NCBI GenBank assembly: GCA_964579415.1
Contig: CAZOGW010000034.1
Location: 1-26,115, forward strand
Reading direction: 5' to 3'
DNA from: CAZOGW01 sp964579415
Lineage (GTDB): Bacteria; Actinomycetota; Acidimicrobiia; Spongiisociales; UBA5794
DNA length: 26,115 nucleotides
Shown here: positions 14,055 to 22,315 of the stretch, in pieces
Position numbering within the stretch: position 1 is the first letter of the stretch
Layout of the letters: each line of letters begins with the position of its first letter
The notes under the pieces: generated by a model
What the model was told of the DNA's origin: nothing
Database searches by the model: none
The model's input: only the letters and a program-made list of their open reading frames with translations
Position numbers and translations under genes: made by a program

Positions 14055-15254
14055 TTGGGACACGCAGTGGACGGTGATCGGAGCCCGCGTGGGCGTCATG
14101 GATGGAGCGGGCTCGTCGCCGCCGTCGCCCTGTGCACGCTGTTCGTGGCGTGTGGCGACGACGCGGCGTCGGATCCCCTGGCCGCGGCACAGGAGCGGGT
14201 TGCGGAAGCCGAGGCATCGGTGGTCGAGGCCGAGACGGCCTTCGACGAGGCCGGCGCCCGCTTCTGCGAGGACGCCGCCGGCTACATCACGGCAGTCGAC
14301 CGGTACGGGGGCATCTTCGATGACGCCGCGGCCACCGTCGGCGACGTCCGGACGGCTGGTGCGGACCTGACCGAACCCCGCGAGGCGGTGGCCTCGGCTG
14401 CCGACGACGTCGTCACCGCCCGGGACGAGCTGGCGCAGGCGGAGCTGGAGCTGGTGGAGGCGCAGGCCGCCCTGGCGCAGGCACAGTCGGGTTCGTCCGC
14501 AGCGACAACGGTCCCTGCCACGTCGACACCCCCCGCGCCCCTGCTCCCGGCGGCCACCGTCGATCGTGTGCAGCAGGCGGAAGAGGATCTGGCGGCGGCT
14601 TCGGAGGGGATCACCGACGACACCCCGCTGGTCGAGGCGTCGGAGCAGTTCAACGCCGCGGCGTTCGCGGTCGAGGTGTCGTGGCTGCGGCTCTATGCCG
14701 ATGCCGGCTGCCTCACCGACGAGGACCAGGCGGAGGCGCTTGCCGCCGTCGACGCCTACACGGTGGCGCTGCAGACGTCGCTCCAGACCGCGGGCTACTA
14801 CGACGACGAGGTCGACGGTGTGTACGGGCCGGGGACCGTGGAGGCGGTCGAGCGGCTGCAGGCGGACAACGACCTGCCGGTGACCGGGCTGGTGGACCAG
14901 GCGACCGCGGCGGCACTCGAGGCCGCGGTGCTCGCAGCCGGTGGTGATGCTGCGGCACAGTCGATTGCGCATACCGCCGCGGTGCAGTCGGCCCTCGCCC
15001 TCCTCGGCTACTGGACGGGGCCCATCGACGGTCAGTGGACCGAGGAGCTCACCGATGCGCTGATGGAGCTGCAGACCGACCTCGGAGTGGAGCCCACCGG
15101 CGCGGTGGACGCCGCTACCTTGGCGGCCCTGGAGGAAGTGATGGCGGGGATCGAGATCCCGGCCACATCCACCACATCGGCTCCGGAGACAACCGCCGTC
15201 CCGACGACGGCCGCGCCGGATAGCTCGACGACGGATACCACGGCGGGTTCCTGA
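14055..15254 (+). CDS. Lipoprotein with two peptidoglycan-binding domains
   Basis: This secreted protein of 399 residues has a hydrophobic signal segment (about 17-30) ending in LFVACGDD with C33 as the likely lipidated cysteine. Alanine/glutamate-rich helical stretches (40-70 and 110-145) look like coiled coil. Two PG_binding_1-like repeats follow: LQTSLQTAGYYDDEVDGVYG to about 290, and VQSALALLGYWTGPIDGQWT to about 362. The C-terminus is a Thr/Ser-rich tail. TTG 14055 is preferred because GGAGG (14044-14048) is 6 nt upstream; the frame opens earlier but without a ribosome site. It would tether the membrane to the cell wall. It has no hydrolase domain, so a scaffold or regulatory role is inferred. 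Confidence 0.82.
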   Translation: MGHAVDGDRSPRGRHGWSGLVAAVALCTLFVACGDDAASDPLAAAQERVAEAEASVVEAETAFDEAGARFCEDAAGYITAVDRYGGIFDDAAATVGDVRTAGADLTEPREAVASAADDVVTARDELAQAELELVEAQAALAQAQSGSSAATTVPATSTPPAPLLPAATVDRVQQAEEDLAAASEGITDDTPLVEASEQFNAAAFAVEVSWLRLYADAGCLTDEDQAEALAAVDAYTVALQTSLQTAGYYDDEVDGVYGPGTVEAVERLQADNDLPVTGLVDQATAAALEAAVLAAGGDAAAQSIAHTAAVQSALALLGYWTGPIDGQWTEELTDALMELQTDLGVEPTGAVDAATLAALEEVMAGIEIPATSTTSAPETTAVPTTAAPDSSTTDTTAGS

Positions 15255-15273
15255 CCTCTCCGATCGGCTCACC

Positions 15274-15301
15274 TTGCTCTCGTGCGCCGGGCCGGTAGAG
15301 T
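15274..15301 (+). promoter_or_regulatory. Candidate promoter of sat-cysC/cysQ operon
   Basis: TTGCTC (15274-15279) and TAGAGT (15296-15301) are 16 bp apart, giving a leader of about 75 nt before the GTG at 15386. I see no recognisable riboswitch fold in that leader. Confidence 0.4.
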
Positions 15302-15385
15302 GACGGTGGCGTCAGCGGCTCCCGGGGATGGGACACCTCCCGACCGCCGCCGCCCACCGATCCGACAAGCTGGAGATTCCTCGCC

Positions 15386-17110
15386 GTGCCCGAACTGCTC
15401 ATCGAACCTCATGGCGGCGTCCTCGTCGACCTGATCGTCAATCCCGACCGTGCCGCCGAGTTGAAGGCGACATCGGTGGATCTTCCCTCGTGGGATCTCA
15501 CCGACCGCCAGATCTGCGACCTGGAGCTGCTGGTCACCGGGGCCTTCTCGCCGCTGCGGGGCTTCCTGACCCGCGCCGACTACGACACCGTCGTCACCGA
15601 CATGCGCCTCGCCGACGGGACGCTGTGGCCGATGCCGGTGACCCTCGACGTCACCGAGGAGGCCGCTGAGGGCCTCGCTCCCGGGGCGGTCCTGGCGCTG
15701 CGCGACCCCGAGGGGGTGATGCTGGCGGTGCTCCACGTGGAGGACATCTGGCGGCCCGACCTGGAGAGTGAGGCCAAGCACGTCTTCGGCACCACCAACC
15801 CCGAGCACCCCGGTGTCGACTACCTGCTCAACACCGGCAACCCGGTGTACGTCGGTGGCAAGGTCGAGGCCATCCAGTCCCCGGTCCACTACGACTTCCC
15901 CCAGCTCCGCCAGACGCCGGCCCACCTGCGGGCCCTCTTCGCCGAGCGGGGGTGGCGCAAGGTCGTCGCCTTCCAGACCCGTAACCCGATGCACCGCGCC
16001 CACGTCGAGCTGACCCGCCGTGCCGCCGAGGAGACCGGCGCCCACCTGCTGATCCACCCCGTTGTGGGGATGACCAAGCCGGGCGACGTCGACCACTACA
16101 CCCGGGTGCGGGTCTACCAGGCCATCCGCCGCCGCTTCGACAACGGCGGCGCCGAGCTGGCGCTGCTCAACCTGGCGATGCGCATGGGCGGGCCCCGCGA
16201 GGCGCTGTGGCACGCCATCATCCGCAAGAACCACGGCGTCACCCACTTCATCGTCGGCCGGGACCATGCCGGCCCCGGTTCCGACTCCGACGGCAACCCG
16301 TTCTACGGTCCCTACGACGCCCAGGACCTCGTCGTCGCTCACCAGGAGGAACTCGGCGTCACCCTGGTGCCCTTCAAGCTGATGGTGTACGTACCCTCCG
16401 AGGACACCTACCGGCCCGTCGACGAGGTCGCCGAGGGGACGGAGACGGCCAACATCTCCGGCACCCAGCTCCGCAAGGCGCTGGCCAAGGGGAGTGCCAT
16501 CCCCGAGTGGTTCAGCTACCCCGAGGTGGTGGCGGAGCTGCGGCGCACCCACCGCCCCCACTCCAAGCAGGGCTTCACGGTGTTCTTCACCGGTCTCTCC
16601 GGGTCGGGCAAGTCCACCATCGCCAACGCCCTGCTGGTGAAGCTGCTCGAGATCGGTGGCCGCACCGTGACGCTGCTCGACGGAGACGTGGTGCGCAAGA
16701 ACCTCTCCAAGGGCCTCGGCTTCTCCCGCGACGACCGCGACACCAACGTGATGCGCATCGGCTATGTCGCCTCCGAGATCACCAAGGCGGGCGGGATCGC
16801 CATCTGCGCTCCCATCGCCCCCTACGCCGGGCCCCGCGCCTACAACCGGGACCTCATCTCGTCGTACGGCGGCTACGTGCTGGTACACGTGGCAACGCCG
16901 ATCGAGGTGTGCGAGCAGAGGGACCGCAAGGGTCTCTACGCCAAGGCCCGGGCCGGGATCCTCAAGGAGTTCACCGGCATCTCCGATCCGTACGAGGAGC
17001 CCCACGACTCCGAGCTGGTCATCGACACCACGACGCTGTCCCCCGACGAGGCCGCCCAGGTCATCGTCGACCACCTGGTGTCGCAGGACTACCTGCCTGC
17101 GCCGGCATGA
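15386..17110 (+). CDS. Bifunctional ATP sulfurylase / APS kinase (PAPS synthetase)
   Basis: This single 574-residue protein makes PAPS from sulfate in two steps. The N-terminal PUA-like domain (1-170) is followed by the sulfurylase catalytic domain with FQTRNPMHRAHVEL (196-209), containing the QxRNPxHxxH nucleotide-binding motif, and GRDHAGPGSDSDGNPFYGPY (291-310). From about 395 the APS kinase begins with P-loop GLSGSGKST (403-411), then LDGDVVRKNL (431-440) and the APS-binding lid region GLYAKARAGILKEFTGISDPYE (516-537). GTG 15386 has GGAG 10 nt upstream. The stop overlaps the cysQ start (ATGA). Fused Sat-CysC occurs in several bacteria and eukaryotes. Both active sites appear intact. No APS/PAPS reductase gene is nearby. 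Confidence 0.95.
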   Translation: MPELLIEPHGGVLVDLIVNPDRAAELKATSVDLPSWDLTDRQICDLELLVTGAFSPLRGFLTRADYDTVVTDMRLADGTLWPMPVTLDVTEEAAEGLAPGAVLALRDPEGVMLAVLHVEDIWRPDLESEAKHVFGTTNPEHPGVDYLLNTGNPVYVGGKVEAIQSPVHYDFPQLRQTPAHLRALFAERGWRKVVAFQTRNPMHRAHVELTRRAAEETGAHLLIHPVVGMTKPGDVDHYTRVRVYQAIRRRFDNGGAELALLNLAMRMGGPREALWHAIIRKNHGVTHFIVGRDHAGPGSDSDGNPFYGPYDAQDLVVAHQEELGVTLVPFKLMVYVPSEDTYRPVDEVAEGTETANISGTQLRKALAKGSAIPEWFSYPEVVAELRRTHRPHSKQGFTVFFTGLSGSGKSTIANALLVKLLEIGGRTVTLLDGDVVRKNLSKGLGFSRDDRDTNVMRIGYVASEITKAGGIAICAPIAPYAGPRAYNRDLISSYGGYVLVHVATPIEVCEQRDRKGLYAKARAGILKEFTGISDPYEEPHDSELVIDTTTLSPDEAAQVIVDHLVSQDYLPAPA

Positions 17111-17904
17111 CGGCGTCCCGGGTCACCGCCCCCGACGACCTGGATCGGATCACGGCGGCGCTCGACCTCGCCGTCGCCGTGGTGGCGCCGTTCACGCCGG
17201 GTGACATCGCAGCCCGGATGAAGTCGGGTGACGATCCCGTCACCGCCGCCGACCTCGTCATCAACGAAGCGCTGCGCACCACCCTTCCCCGGGAAGCGGA
17301 GGGGTGGCTCTCCGAGGAGACCGCCGACGATCCCGACCGCCTCGGCTGCGGCCGGGTGTGGCTCGTCGATCCACTCGACGGCACCCGTGAGTTCGTCGCC
17401 GGCATCCCCGAGTGGAGTGTGTCGGTAGGGCTGGTCGTCGACGGGCGGCCCGTCGCCGGAGGGATCCACAACCCGGCCACCGGCCACCGCGTGGTGGGAT
17501 CGGTCGACGACGGGGTCATCCTCGACGGCGCCCCGGCAGAGGCGTCGCCCCGGACCGCTCTGGAGGGCGCCCTGGTGCTCGCCTCCCGCTCGGAGGTCAA
17601 GCGAGGCGAGTGGAACCCCTTCTTCGCCACACCGGTCTCGGTGCGCAACATGGGATCGGTGGCCTACAAGCTGGCGCTGGTTGCCGCCGGCCTGGCGGAC
17701 GCCACCTGGACACTGGTCCCCAAGCACGAATGGGATGTCGCCGCCGGCGCCGCCCTGGTGCTCTCCGCCGGCGGAGCCGTGTTCGGCCCCGACGGTGAGG
17801 GCGTCACCTTCAACCGCCCCGACACCCTCCTCCCCGGTCTGGTTGCCACCGGCCCCGGCCTGGAGCAGCCCGTCCGCGACTTCCTCAAGCCGTTCCGGGC
17901 CTAG
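17107..17904 (+). CDS. cysQ: 3'(2'),5'-bisphosphate nucleotidase CysQ
   Basis: This inositol-monophosphatase-fold enzyme hydrolyses PAP to AMP, clearing the inhibitory by-product of PAPS use; some homologues also act on PAPS itself. Its 265 residues show SEE (69-71) and DPLDGT (88-93), which bind the catalytic metals, plus HEWDVAAGA (207-215). KSGDDPVTAADL near residue 40 is the usual N-terminal signature. The ATG overlaps the sat-cysC stop by 4 bp, so production of PAPS and disposal of PAP are co-translated. Its 3' end faces the 61-bp repeats. Confidence 0.92.
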   Translation: MTASRVTAPDDLDRITAALDLAVAVVAPFTPGDIAARMKSGDDPVTAADLVINEALRTTLPREAEGWLSEETADDPDRLGCGRVWLVDPLDGTREFVAGIPEWSVSVGLVVDGRPVAGGIHNPATGHRVVGSVDDGVILDGAPAEASPRTALEGALVLASRSEVKRGEWNPFFATPVSVRNMGSVAYKLALVAAGLADATWTLVPKHEWDVAAGAALVLSAGGAVFGPDGEGVTFNRPDTLLPGLVATGPGLEQPVRDFLKPFRA

Positions 17905-17908
17905 CAGC

Positions 17909-18045
17909 GAACCCTGGGTTCGACGGGTCGGGCGAACTTTGGGCTGTGGGCGACGCTGAGCGTCGTCGGGAACCCTGGGTTCGAGGGGTCGGGCGAACTT
18001 TGGGCTGTGGGCGACGCTGAGCGTCGTCGGGAACCCTGGGTTCGA
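17909..18045. repeat. 61-bp direct repeat, two full units and a partial third
   Basis: Units at 17909-17969 and 17970-18030 differ at one base (the base after TTCGA), and 15 bp of a third follow (18031-18045). Each unit contains two odd palindromes: GAACCC-T-GGGTTC and GACGCT-G-AGCGTC. The array fills the space between the convergent cysQ and GNAT genes and starts 4 bp after the cysQ stop. It may terminate transcription from both sides. The element looks like a dispersed intergenic repeat, but the window has only this locus. Confidence 0.95.
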
Positions 18046-18054
18046 GTCCGGGGG

Positions 18055-18978
18055 TCAGACGTCGCGGGCGAGGTGGGTCCAGGTCTGTGTGACCTGCATC
18101 CCCACCCGCAGGTAGAGGCCGAGGGCGCCGGTGCGCGAGTCGGTGGACAGGTCGAACGAGGTGGCTCCGTGCTCGGCGCCGAGGGCGAAGGCCCGCACCA
18201 GCAACGCCTGGGCCAGGCCGCGGCCACGGCGATCGGCACGGACGGCGAGTTGCGCCACGTAGGCGGTGTCGGCGGCGACGAAGACGACGCACGCCCCCAC
18301 GATCTCCTCGCCATCGGCAACGTCCTCGACGGCGAGTTGCAGCATCCACGGCTCGAAACCGATGCGGCCCATCACCGTCGGCTCCCAGTCGTCGTAGGAC
18401 GTGGGCTCCCGGTCGGGCCACTCGTTGAAGGCGTCCTCGACGACCCGCCATGCGGCCCGCTCGTCCTGCCCGGGCACCGCGTCCCGCACCCGGAAGCCTG
18501 CGGGCAGCTCGACGTGAGGGATGGCGGCGCCGGCGGGCAAGGCCAGCACCCACGAGGTCCACATGGCGCGGTAGCCGAGCCCGGTGAGCAGGGCCGCCGC
18601 GTCATGTTGGCTGTCGGCGATGGGTTGGCCCACCAACGGGCTGCCGCGGCGGCGGGCGACCCCCCAGGTCCATTCGGCCAGCGCCCCGCCGATCCCGGCC
18701 CCGCGTGCCTCCGGCGCCACGTGGACCTCGGCGCGGCGGCCCCGGTAGACCTCGGCCGCGGCGACGATGGCATCGCCGTGGAACACTCCGATGCTCTCGG
18801 TCGCAAGGTCGAAGCTGGGGCGTTGCCAGTCGGACACGATGTCGGCGTACTCCACGACCACCTCGCCGAGGTCGTGTTGCTCGCAGCGGGCGATGAGGTC
18901 GGCCACGGCGGCGGCATCGCCGATGACGAGGGGCCGGCTCGCCAACGGCGCCGGAAGGCGGAGCGAGGTGGGTTCCAT
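18055..18978 (-). CDS. Tandem-GNAT acetyltransferase (MshD-like architecture)
   Basis: This 307-residue protein contains two GNAT domains in tandem. The first has AEVHVAPEARGAGIGGALAE (about 84-103), and the second QLAVRADRRGRGLAQALLVR (about 242-261) with GLYLRVGMQV near the end. Both show the R/Q-x-x-G-x-G/A acetyl-CoA loop, though the second reads RRGRGLA. The size and two-domain plan recall mycothiol acetyltransferase MshD, but I cannot confirm that substrate from motifs, so only the family is called. ATG 18978 is chosen because TAGCGT lies 6 nt upstream; the GTG one codon earlier is an alternative. Confidence 0.8.
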   Translation of the reverse strand: MEPTSLRLPAPLASRPLVIGDAAAVADLIARCEQHDLGEVVVEYADIVSDWQRPSFDLATESIGVFHGDAIVAAAEVYRGRRAEVHVAPEARGAGIGGALAEWTWGVARRRGSPLVGQPIADSQHDAAALLTGLGYRAMWTSWVLALPAGAAIPHVELPAGFRVRDAVPGQDERAAWRVVEDAFNEWPDREPTSYDDWEPTVMGRIGFEPWMLQLAVEDVADGEEIVGACVVFVAADTAYVAQLAVRADRRGRGLAQALLVRAFALGAEHGATSFDLSTDSRTGALGLYLRVGMQVTQTWTHLARDV

Positions 18979-18984
18979 CACGGC

Positions 18985-18990
18985 ACGCTA
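18985..18990 (-). promoter_or_regulatory. Leaderless-type -10 box of GNAT gene
   Basis: TAGCGT on the minus strand is 6 nt before the ATG at 18978, with no Shine-Dalgarno. Confidence 0.5.
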
Positions 18991-19115
18991 CCGCGGGGTC
19001 GCCGATGGTGTCGGGCACGAAGGCAGCCCCAACCGCACCTTCCGGTCGGCTTCCCACGGAGGAAGGCTCCGGGCGTCACATTGCCATAGGGGAGCGGTCC
19101 GGGCATCATCCACCC

Positions 19116-21233
19116 ATGACGACGACCCCATTCACACTCGACTCCATCGGAGCCGGCCACAAAGTGCCGCTGTCGATCCCGTCAGAGTTCGGATTGCTCA
19201 ACGACATCGCCTACAACGTGTGGTGGTCCTGGCGCCCCGACGCCGGCGAGCTGTTCCGACGCATCAACTCCCCGTTCTGGTCCACCCACAAGAACCCGCT
19301 GGCGCTGTTGCAGACCGTGGAACCCTCCACCTGGGAGACCCTGTCGGGCAGTGAGGACTTCCAGGAGATCTACTCCTCGGTGTCCAAGGCTTTCCTGCAG
19401 TACCTCGAAGGGAACGACACCTGGTACGCCCAGGAACACCCCGACGCCCTCGCCGGGCCCGTCGCCTACCTGTGCGCCGAGTTCGGCATCCACCACAAGC
19501 TACGCACCTATTCCGGCGGCCTCGGCGTGCTCGCCGGGGACCACGTCAAGGCGGCTTCCGACCTGGGCATCCCGCTGGTGGCGGTCGGCCTGCTCTACCG
19601 CCGCGGCTACTTCCAGCAGGCCGTCGACCATGAGGGCTACCAGCAGCACACCTACATCCCGGTGGAGATCGAGCGGCGCCCGCTGCGCGCCGTGCTCCAC
19701 CCCCGCACCGGGCAGCCGCTGCGGGTGAGCGTGCCCATGCTGGGCCGCGAGGTGACAGTGGCGGCGTGGCGCGTCGACGTGGGGCGGGTACCGGTGCTGC
19801 TGCTCGACACCGACATCCCCGAGAACGACCCGGCGGACCGGCCGATCACCCACATCCTCTACGTTCGCGGTCGTGACATGCGCCTCGCTCAGGAGATCGT
19901 CCTCGGCATCGGAGCGGTGCGGGTCCTCACCGAGCTGGGCATCACCCCGGCGGCATGGCACGTCAACGAGGGACATGCCGCCCTCAGCCTGGTGGAGCGG
20001 CTCTCCAACCGCATCCAGGCCGGGGAGAACCTCGACACCGCCAAGTCCGAGGTGGCCAGGTCGACGCTGTTCACCCTGCACACGCCGATCCCCGCCGGCA
20101 ACGAGGTCTTCGACCACGACCTGATGAGACGCTACCTGAGCGGCGGGCTGCCCCACATCGACGACGACCTGCTGACGAGCCTGTCGGCGTCACAGAGCGG
20201 CGGGTTCGACATGGGCGCCCTCGCCATCCGCCTCTCCGCCATCACCAACGGAGTGTCGCAGCGCCACGGCGAGGTGGTCACCCGGGAGTGGAGCGAGCTC
20301 ATCGGCGGCCCCGCCAAGGCGATCACCAACGGGATCCACCCCCAGACGTGGGTGGGGAACTCGATGACCCGCCTCTACCGCAAGACCGTCGGCGCCGACG
20401 TCTGGGACCAGACGATCATCGACCCTGACGCCTGGAAGTCGGTGCGGGACATCCCCGCCGAGGAGTTGTGGGCGGCGCACAACACCGCCAAGTCGGTGGT
20501 GCTGAAGCGGCTGCGCAGCCGCATGCTGGCCAAGCAGGCCCGCCACGGTGTCGGCCCCGACCGGCTGCGGGCGATCGAGTCGAGCCTGCCCGACGACCGG
20601 CTCACCATCGCCTTCGCCCGCCGCTTCGCCACCTACAAGCGGGCCGGCCTCATCTTCTCCGACCCCAACCGCATCAAGGCCATCCTCACCAACCCGGAGA
20701 TGCCGGTGCAGATCGTCTTCGCCGGCAAGGCCCACCCCGCCGACCGGGAGGGCCAGGGCCTGGTGAAGTGGGTCTTCGACATGTCCCAGAGCGCCGATCT
20801 GGCCGGGCACGTGTTCTTCATCGAGAACTACGACATGGAGCTGGGCTCCGACCTGGTGCGGGGCGCCGACGTGTGGCTCAACAACCCGATCCCTCCCCAG
20901 GAGGCGAGCGGAACCTCGGGGATGAAGGCCGCCGCCAACGGCGCCATCAACCTGAGCCAGCTCGACGGGTGGTGGGCGGAGGGCTTCAACGGCAACAACG
21001 GCTGGGGGTTCGGCGAGGTCTCGTATTCCGACGCCGAGGATGCCGGGCTTCTCTACCACCTGCTGGAGACCGAGGTGGTGCCGATGTACTACGAGCGGGA
21101 CGAGGACGGTGTGCCGCAGCGCTGGGTCGAGATGATGAAAGAATCGATCGTGTCGGCCCTGCCCCAGTTCTCCACACAGCGCATGCTGGTCGACTACGCC
21201 GAGCAAGCGTATCTGCCTCTGGGGAGGGAGTAG
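19116..21233 (+). CDS. glgP: Glycogen / alpha-glucan phosphorylase
   Basis: This enzyme releases glucose-1-phosphate from alpha-1,4-glucan with phosphate. The 705-residue protein belongs to the shorter bacterial/archaeal phosphorylase group: it opens with LLNDIAYNVWWSWRPDAGEL, the N-terminal domain typical of that group, then AYLCAEFGIHHKLRTYSGGL, and WHVNEGHAALS. The PLP lysine is about K604 in EASGTSGMKAAANGAINLSQ. FARRFATYKRAGLI is the phosphate/PLP-side motif. ATG 19116 starts the family's first helix; the frame is open for 37 codons upstream, but that part has no homologous look. The stop TAG is the first three bases of a heptamer array. Its product could be used by the phosphoglucomutase at 8054. 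Confidence 0.93.
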   Translation: MTTTPFTLDSIGAGHKVPLSIPSEFGLLNDIAYNVWWSWRPDAGELFRRINSPFWSTHKNPLALLQTVEPSTWETLSGSEDFQEIYSSVSKAFLQYLEGNDTWYAQEHPDALAGPVAYLCAEFGIHHKLRTYSGGLGVLAGDHVKAASDLGIPLVAVGLLYRRGYFQQAVDHEGYQQHTYIPVEIERRPLRAVLHPRTGQPLRVSVPMLGREVTVAAWRVDVGRVPVLLLDTDIPENDPADRPITHILYVRGRDMRLAQEIVLGIGAVRVLTELGITPAAWHVNEGHAALSLVERLSNRIQAGENLDTAKSEVARSTLFTLHTPIPAGNEVFDHDLMRRYLSGGLPHIDDDLLTSLSASQSGGFDMGALAIRLSAITNGVSQRHGEVVTREWSELIGGPAKAITNGIHPQTWVGNSMTRLYRKTVGADVWDQTIIDPDAWKSVRDIPAEELWAAHNTAKSVVLKRLRSRMLAKQARHGVGPDRLRAIESSLPDDRLTIAFARRFATYKRAGLIFSDPNRIKAILTNPEMPVQIVFAGKAHPADREGQGLVKWVFDMSQSADLAGHVFFIENYDMELGSDLVRGADVWLNNPIPPQEASGTSGMKAAANGAINLSQLDGWWAEGFNGNNGWGFGEVSYSDAEDAGLLYHLLETEVVPMYYERDEDGVPQRWVEMMKESIVSALPQFSTQRMLVDYAEQAYLPLGRE

Positions 21234-21258
21234 CCAGTAGCCAGTAGCCAGTACGAGG
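21231..21258. repeat. Heptanucleotide tandem repeat (TAGCCAG x3 + TACGAGG)
   Basis: Three identical 7-bp units and one diverged unit follow each other. The first TAG is the stop codon of glycogen phosphorylase, so the array begins exactly at the end of the gene. A consensus promoter begins 4 bp after the array. Confidence 0.9.
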
Positions 21259-21261
21259 CGC

Positions 21262-21290
21262 TTGACAGGCTTACGTTGTATGGGTACCTT
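21262..21290 (+). promoter_or_regulatory. Consensus -35/-10 promoter of dehydrogenase gene
   Basis: TTGACA (21262-21267) and TACCTT (21285-21290) are separated by the ideal 17 bp. This is the best housekeeping-type promoter in the window and drives a gene with a normal GAGGAGG ribosome site, in contrast to the leaderless neighbours. Confidence 0.75.
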
Positions 21291-21300
21291 ACGCCGTAAG
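21288..21300. promoter_or_regulatory. Palindromic operator over -10 of dehydrogenase gene
   Basis: CTTACG-C-CGTAAG is a perfect inverted repeat overlapping the last three bases of the -10 box. A further CTTACG half-site lies at 21270-21275 inside the spacer, 18 bp away. Short palindromes of this type are usual targets of TetR-family repressors. No TetR gene is present in the window. Confidence 0.6.
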
Positions 21301-21331
21301 TCTCACAGTGTACGGACGAGGAGGAGTGGCT

Positions 21332-22315
21332 ATGGCGGAGACGATGAAGGCCCAGTGGTACCAGCGCTATGGCAGGCCCGAGGAGGTGCTGGAGCTGCGA
21401 GAGGTGCCGGTGCCGGTCCCCGGGCCGGGTGAGGCACTGGTGAGGGTCCACACCGCCTCGGTGCAGCCGCTCGACTGGCAACTCATCGTCGGCGAGCCCC
21501 GGGTGCTGCGGCTGTCCTTCGGGCTGCGCACCCGGCGCCACATCCCCGGAGCCGACATGGCGGGGACGGTCGAGGCCGTCGGACCCGGTGTAACCAGATT
21601 CGTCCCCGGTGACAGCGTGTTCGGCGAGACCGGCGGCGGATGCCTGGCGGACCTGGTGGTGGCGCCGGAGTCGAACCTGGCCCGCAAACCCGACGACATC
21701 GGCTTCCCCGAGGCGGCCGCCATCCCGGTGGCCGGGCTCACCGCACTGCAGGGCCTACGCGACTCGGGGCGCATCCAGGCCGGAGACCACGTCCTCGTCG
21801 TCGGCGCCTCCGGCGGGGTAGGCACCTATGCCGTTCAGATCGCCAAGGCACTGGGGGCCGTCGTCACCGCGGTGTGCAGCACCCGCAACGTCGAGACCGC
21901 CGGCGCGCTCGGTGCCGACCGGGTCGTCGACTACACCCGGGAGGACTTCGCCGCCGGCGGCGACCGCTACGACGTCATCTTCGACGGCCCCTGCACCCGA
22001 CCGGTGCTGCAGATGCGCCGGCTGCTCGAGGCGGACGGCTCGTATGTGGCGATCGGCGCCGCCACCAAGGGCCGCTGGATCGCTCCGCTCCCCAGGCTGG
22101 CGCGAGTCGCCGCGGTGTCGGCCCTGGGCCGGCGCCGGATGACGAGCTGCATGCAGAAATGTGATGCCGCCGACCTGGAGACCATGGCGGATCTGATGGT
22201 CGCCGGCAGCGTGACCCCGATGATCGACCGCAACTACAAGCTGGAGGAGGCGGTGGAGGCCCTCAACCACATCGGCAAGGGCCATGCCCGGGGCAAGGTC
22301 GTCGTCACGATCTGA
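21332..22315 (+). CDS. Zinc-independent MDR-family NAD(P)H-dependent oxidoreductase (quinone-reductase-like)
   Basis: This 327-residue medium-chain dehydrogenase/reductase has an N-terminal GroES-like domain (LREVPVPVPGPGEALVRV, HIPGADMAGTVEAVGPGV) and a Rossmann domain with VLVVGASGGVGTYAVQIAKA (about 158-177), whose GxxGGVG reading is typical of NADPH-dependent quinone oxidoreductases. The cysteines and histidines that bind catalytic and structural zinc in alcohol dehydrogenases are not in place. ATG 21332 has GAGGAGGAG 5 nt upstream. The controlled promoter suggests induction by an electrophile or quinone-like compound. Its 3' end overlaps the convergent histidine kinase gene by 11 bp. Confidence 0.9.
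   Translation: MAETMKAQWYQRYGRPEEVLELREVPVPVPGPGEALVRVHTASVQPLDWQLIVGEPRVLRLSFGLRTRRHIPGADMAGTVEAVGPGVTRFVPGDSVFGETGGGCLADLVVAPESNLARKPDDIGFPEAAAIPVAGLTALQGLRDSGRIQAGDHVLVVGASGGVGTYAVQIAKALGAVVTAVCSTRNVETAGALGADRVVDYTREDFAAGGDRYDVIFDGPCTRPVLQMRRLLEADGSYVAIGAATKGRWIAPLPRLARVAAVSALGRRRMTSCMQKCDAADLETMADLMVAGSVTPMIDRNYKLEEAVEALNHIGKGHARGKVVVTI

Noticed and set aside
15269..17074. 601-codon minus-strand open frame opposite sat-cysC
   Set aside because: It is a mirror of a gene with intact motifs of both enzyme domains; the composition is that of an antisense shadow.
18028..18056. GGGTTCGAGTCC resembles a tRNA T-arm
   Set aside because: The flanking bases do not pair beyond two positions, and no acceptor, D or anticodon arm can be built. 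The match is part of the 61-bp repeat.
19005..19115. 37-codon N-terminal extension of glycogen phosphorylase
   Set aside because: The extension (KAAPTAPSGRLPTEEGSGRH) has no match to the family opening and no ribosome site. The conserved domain begins just after ATG 19116.
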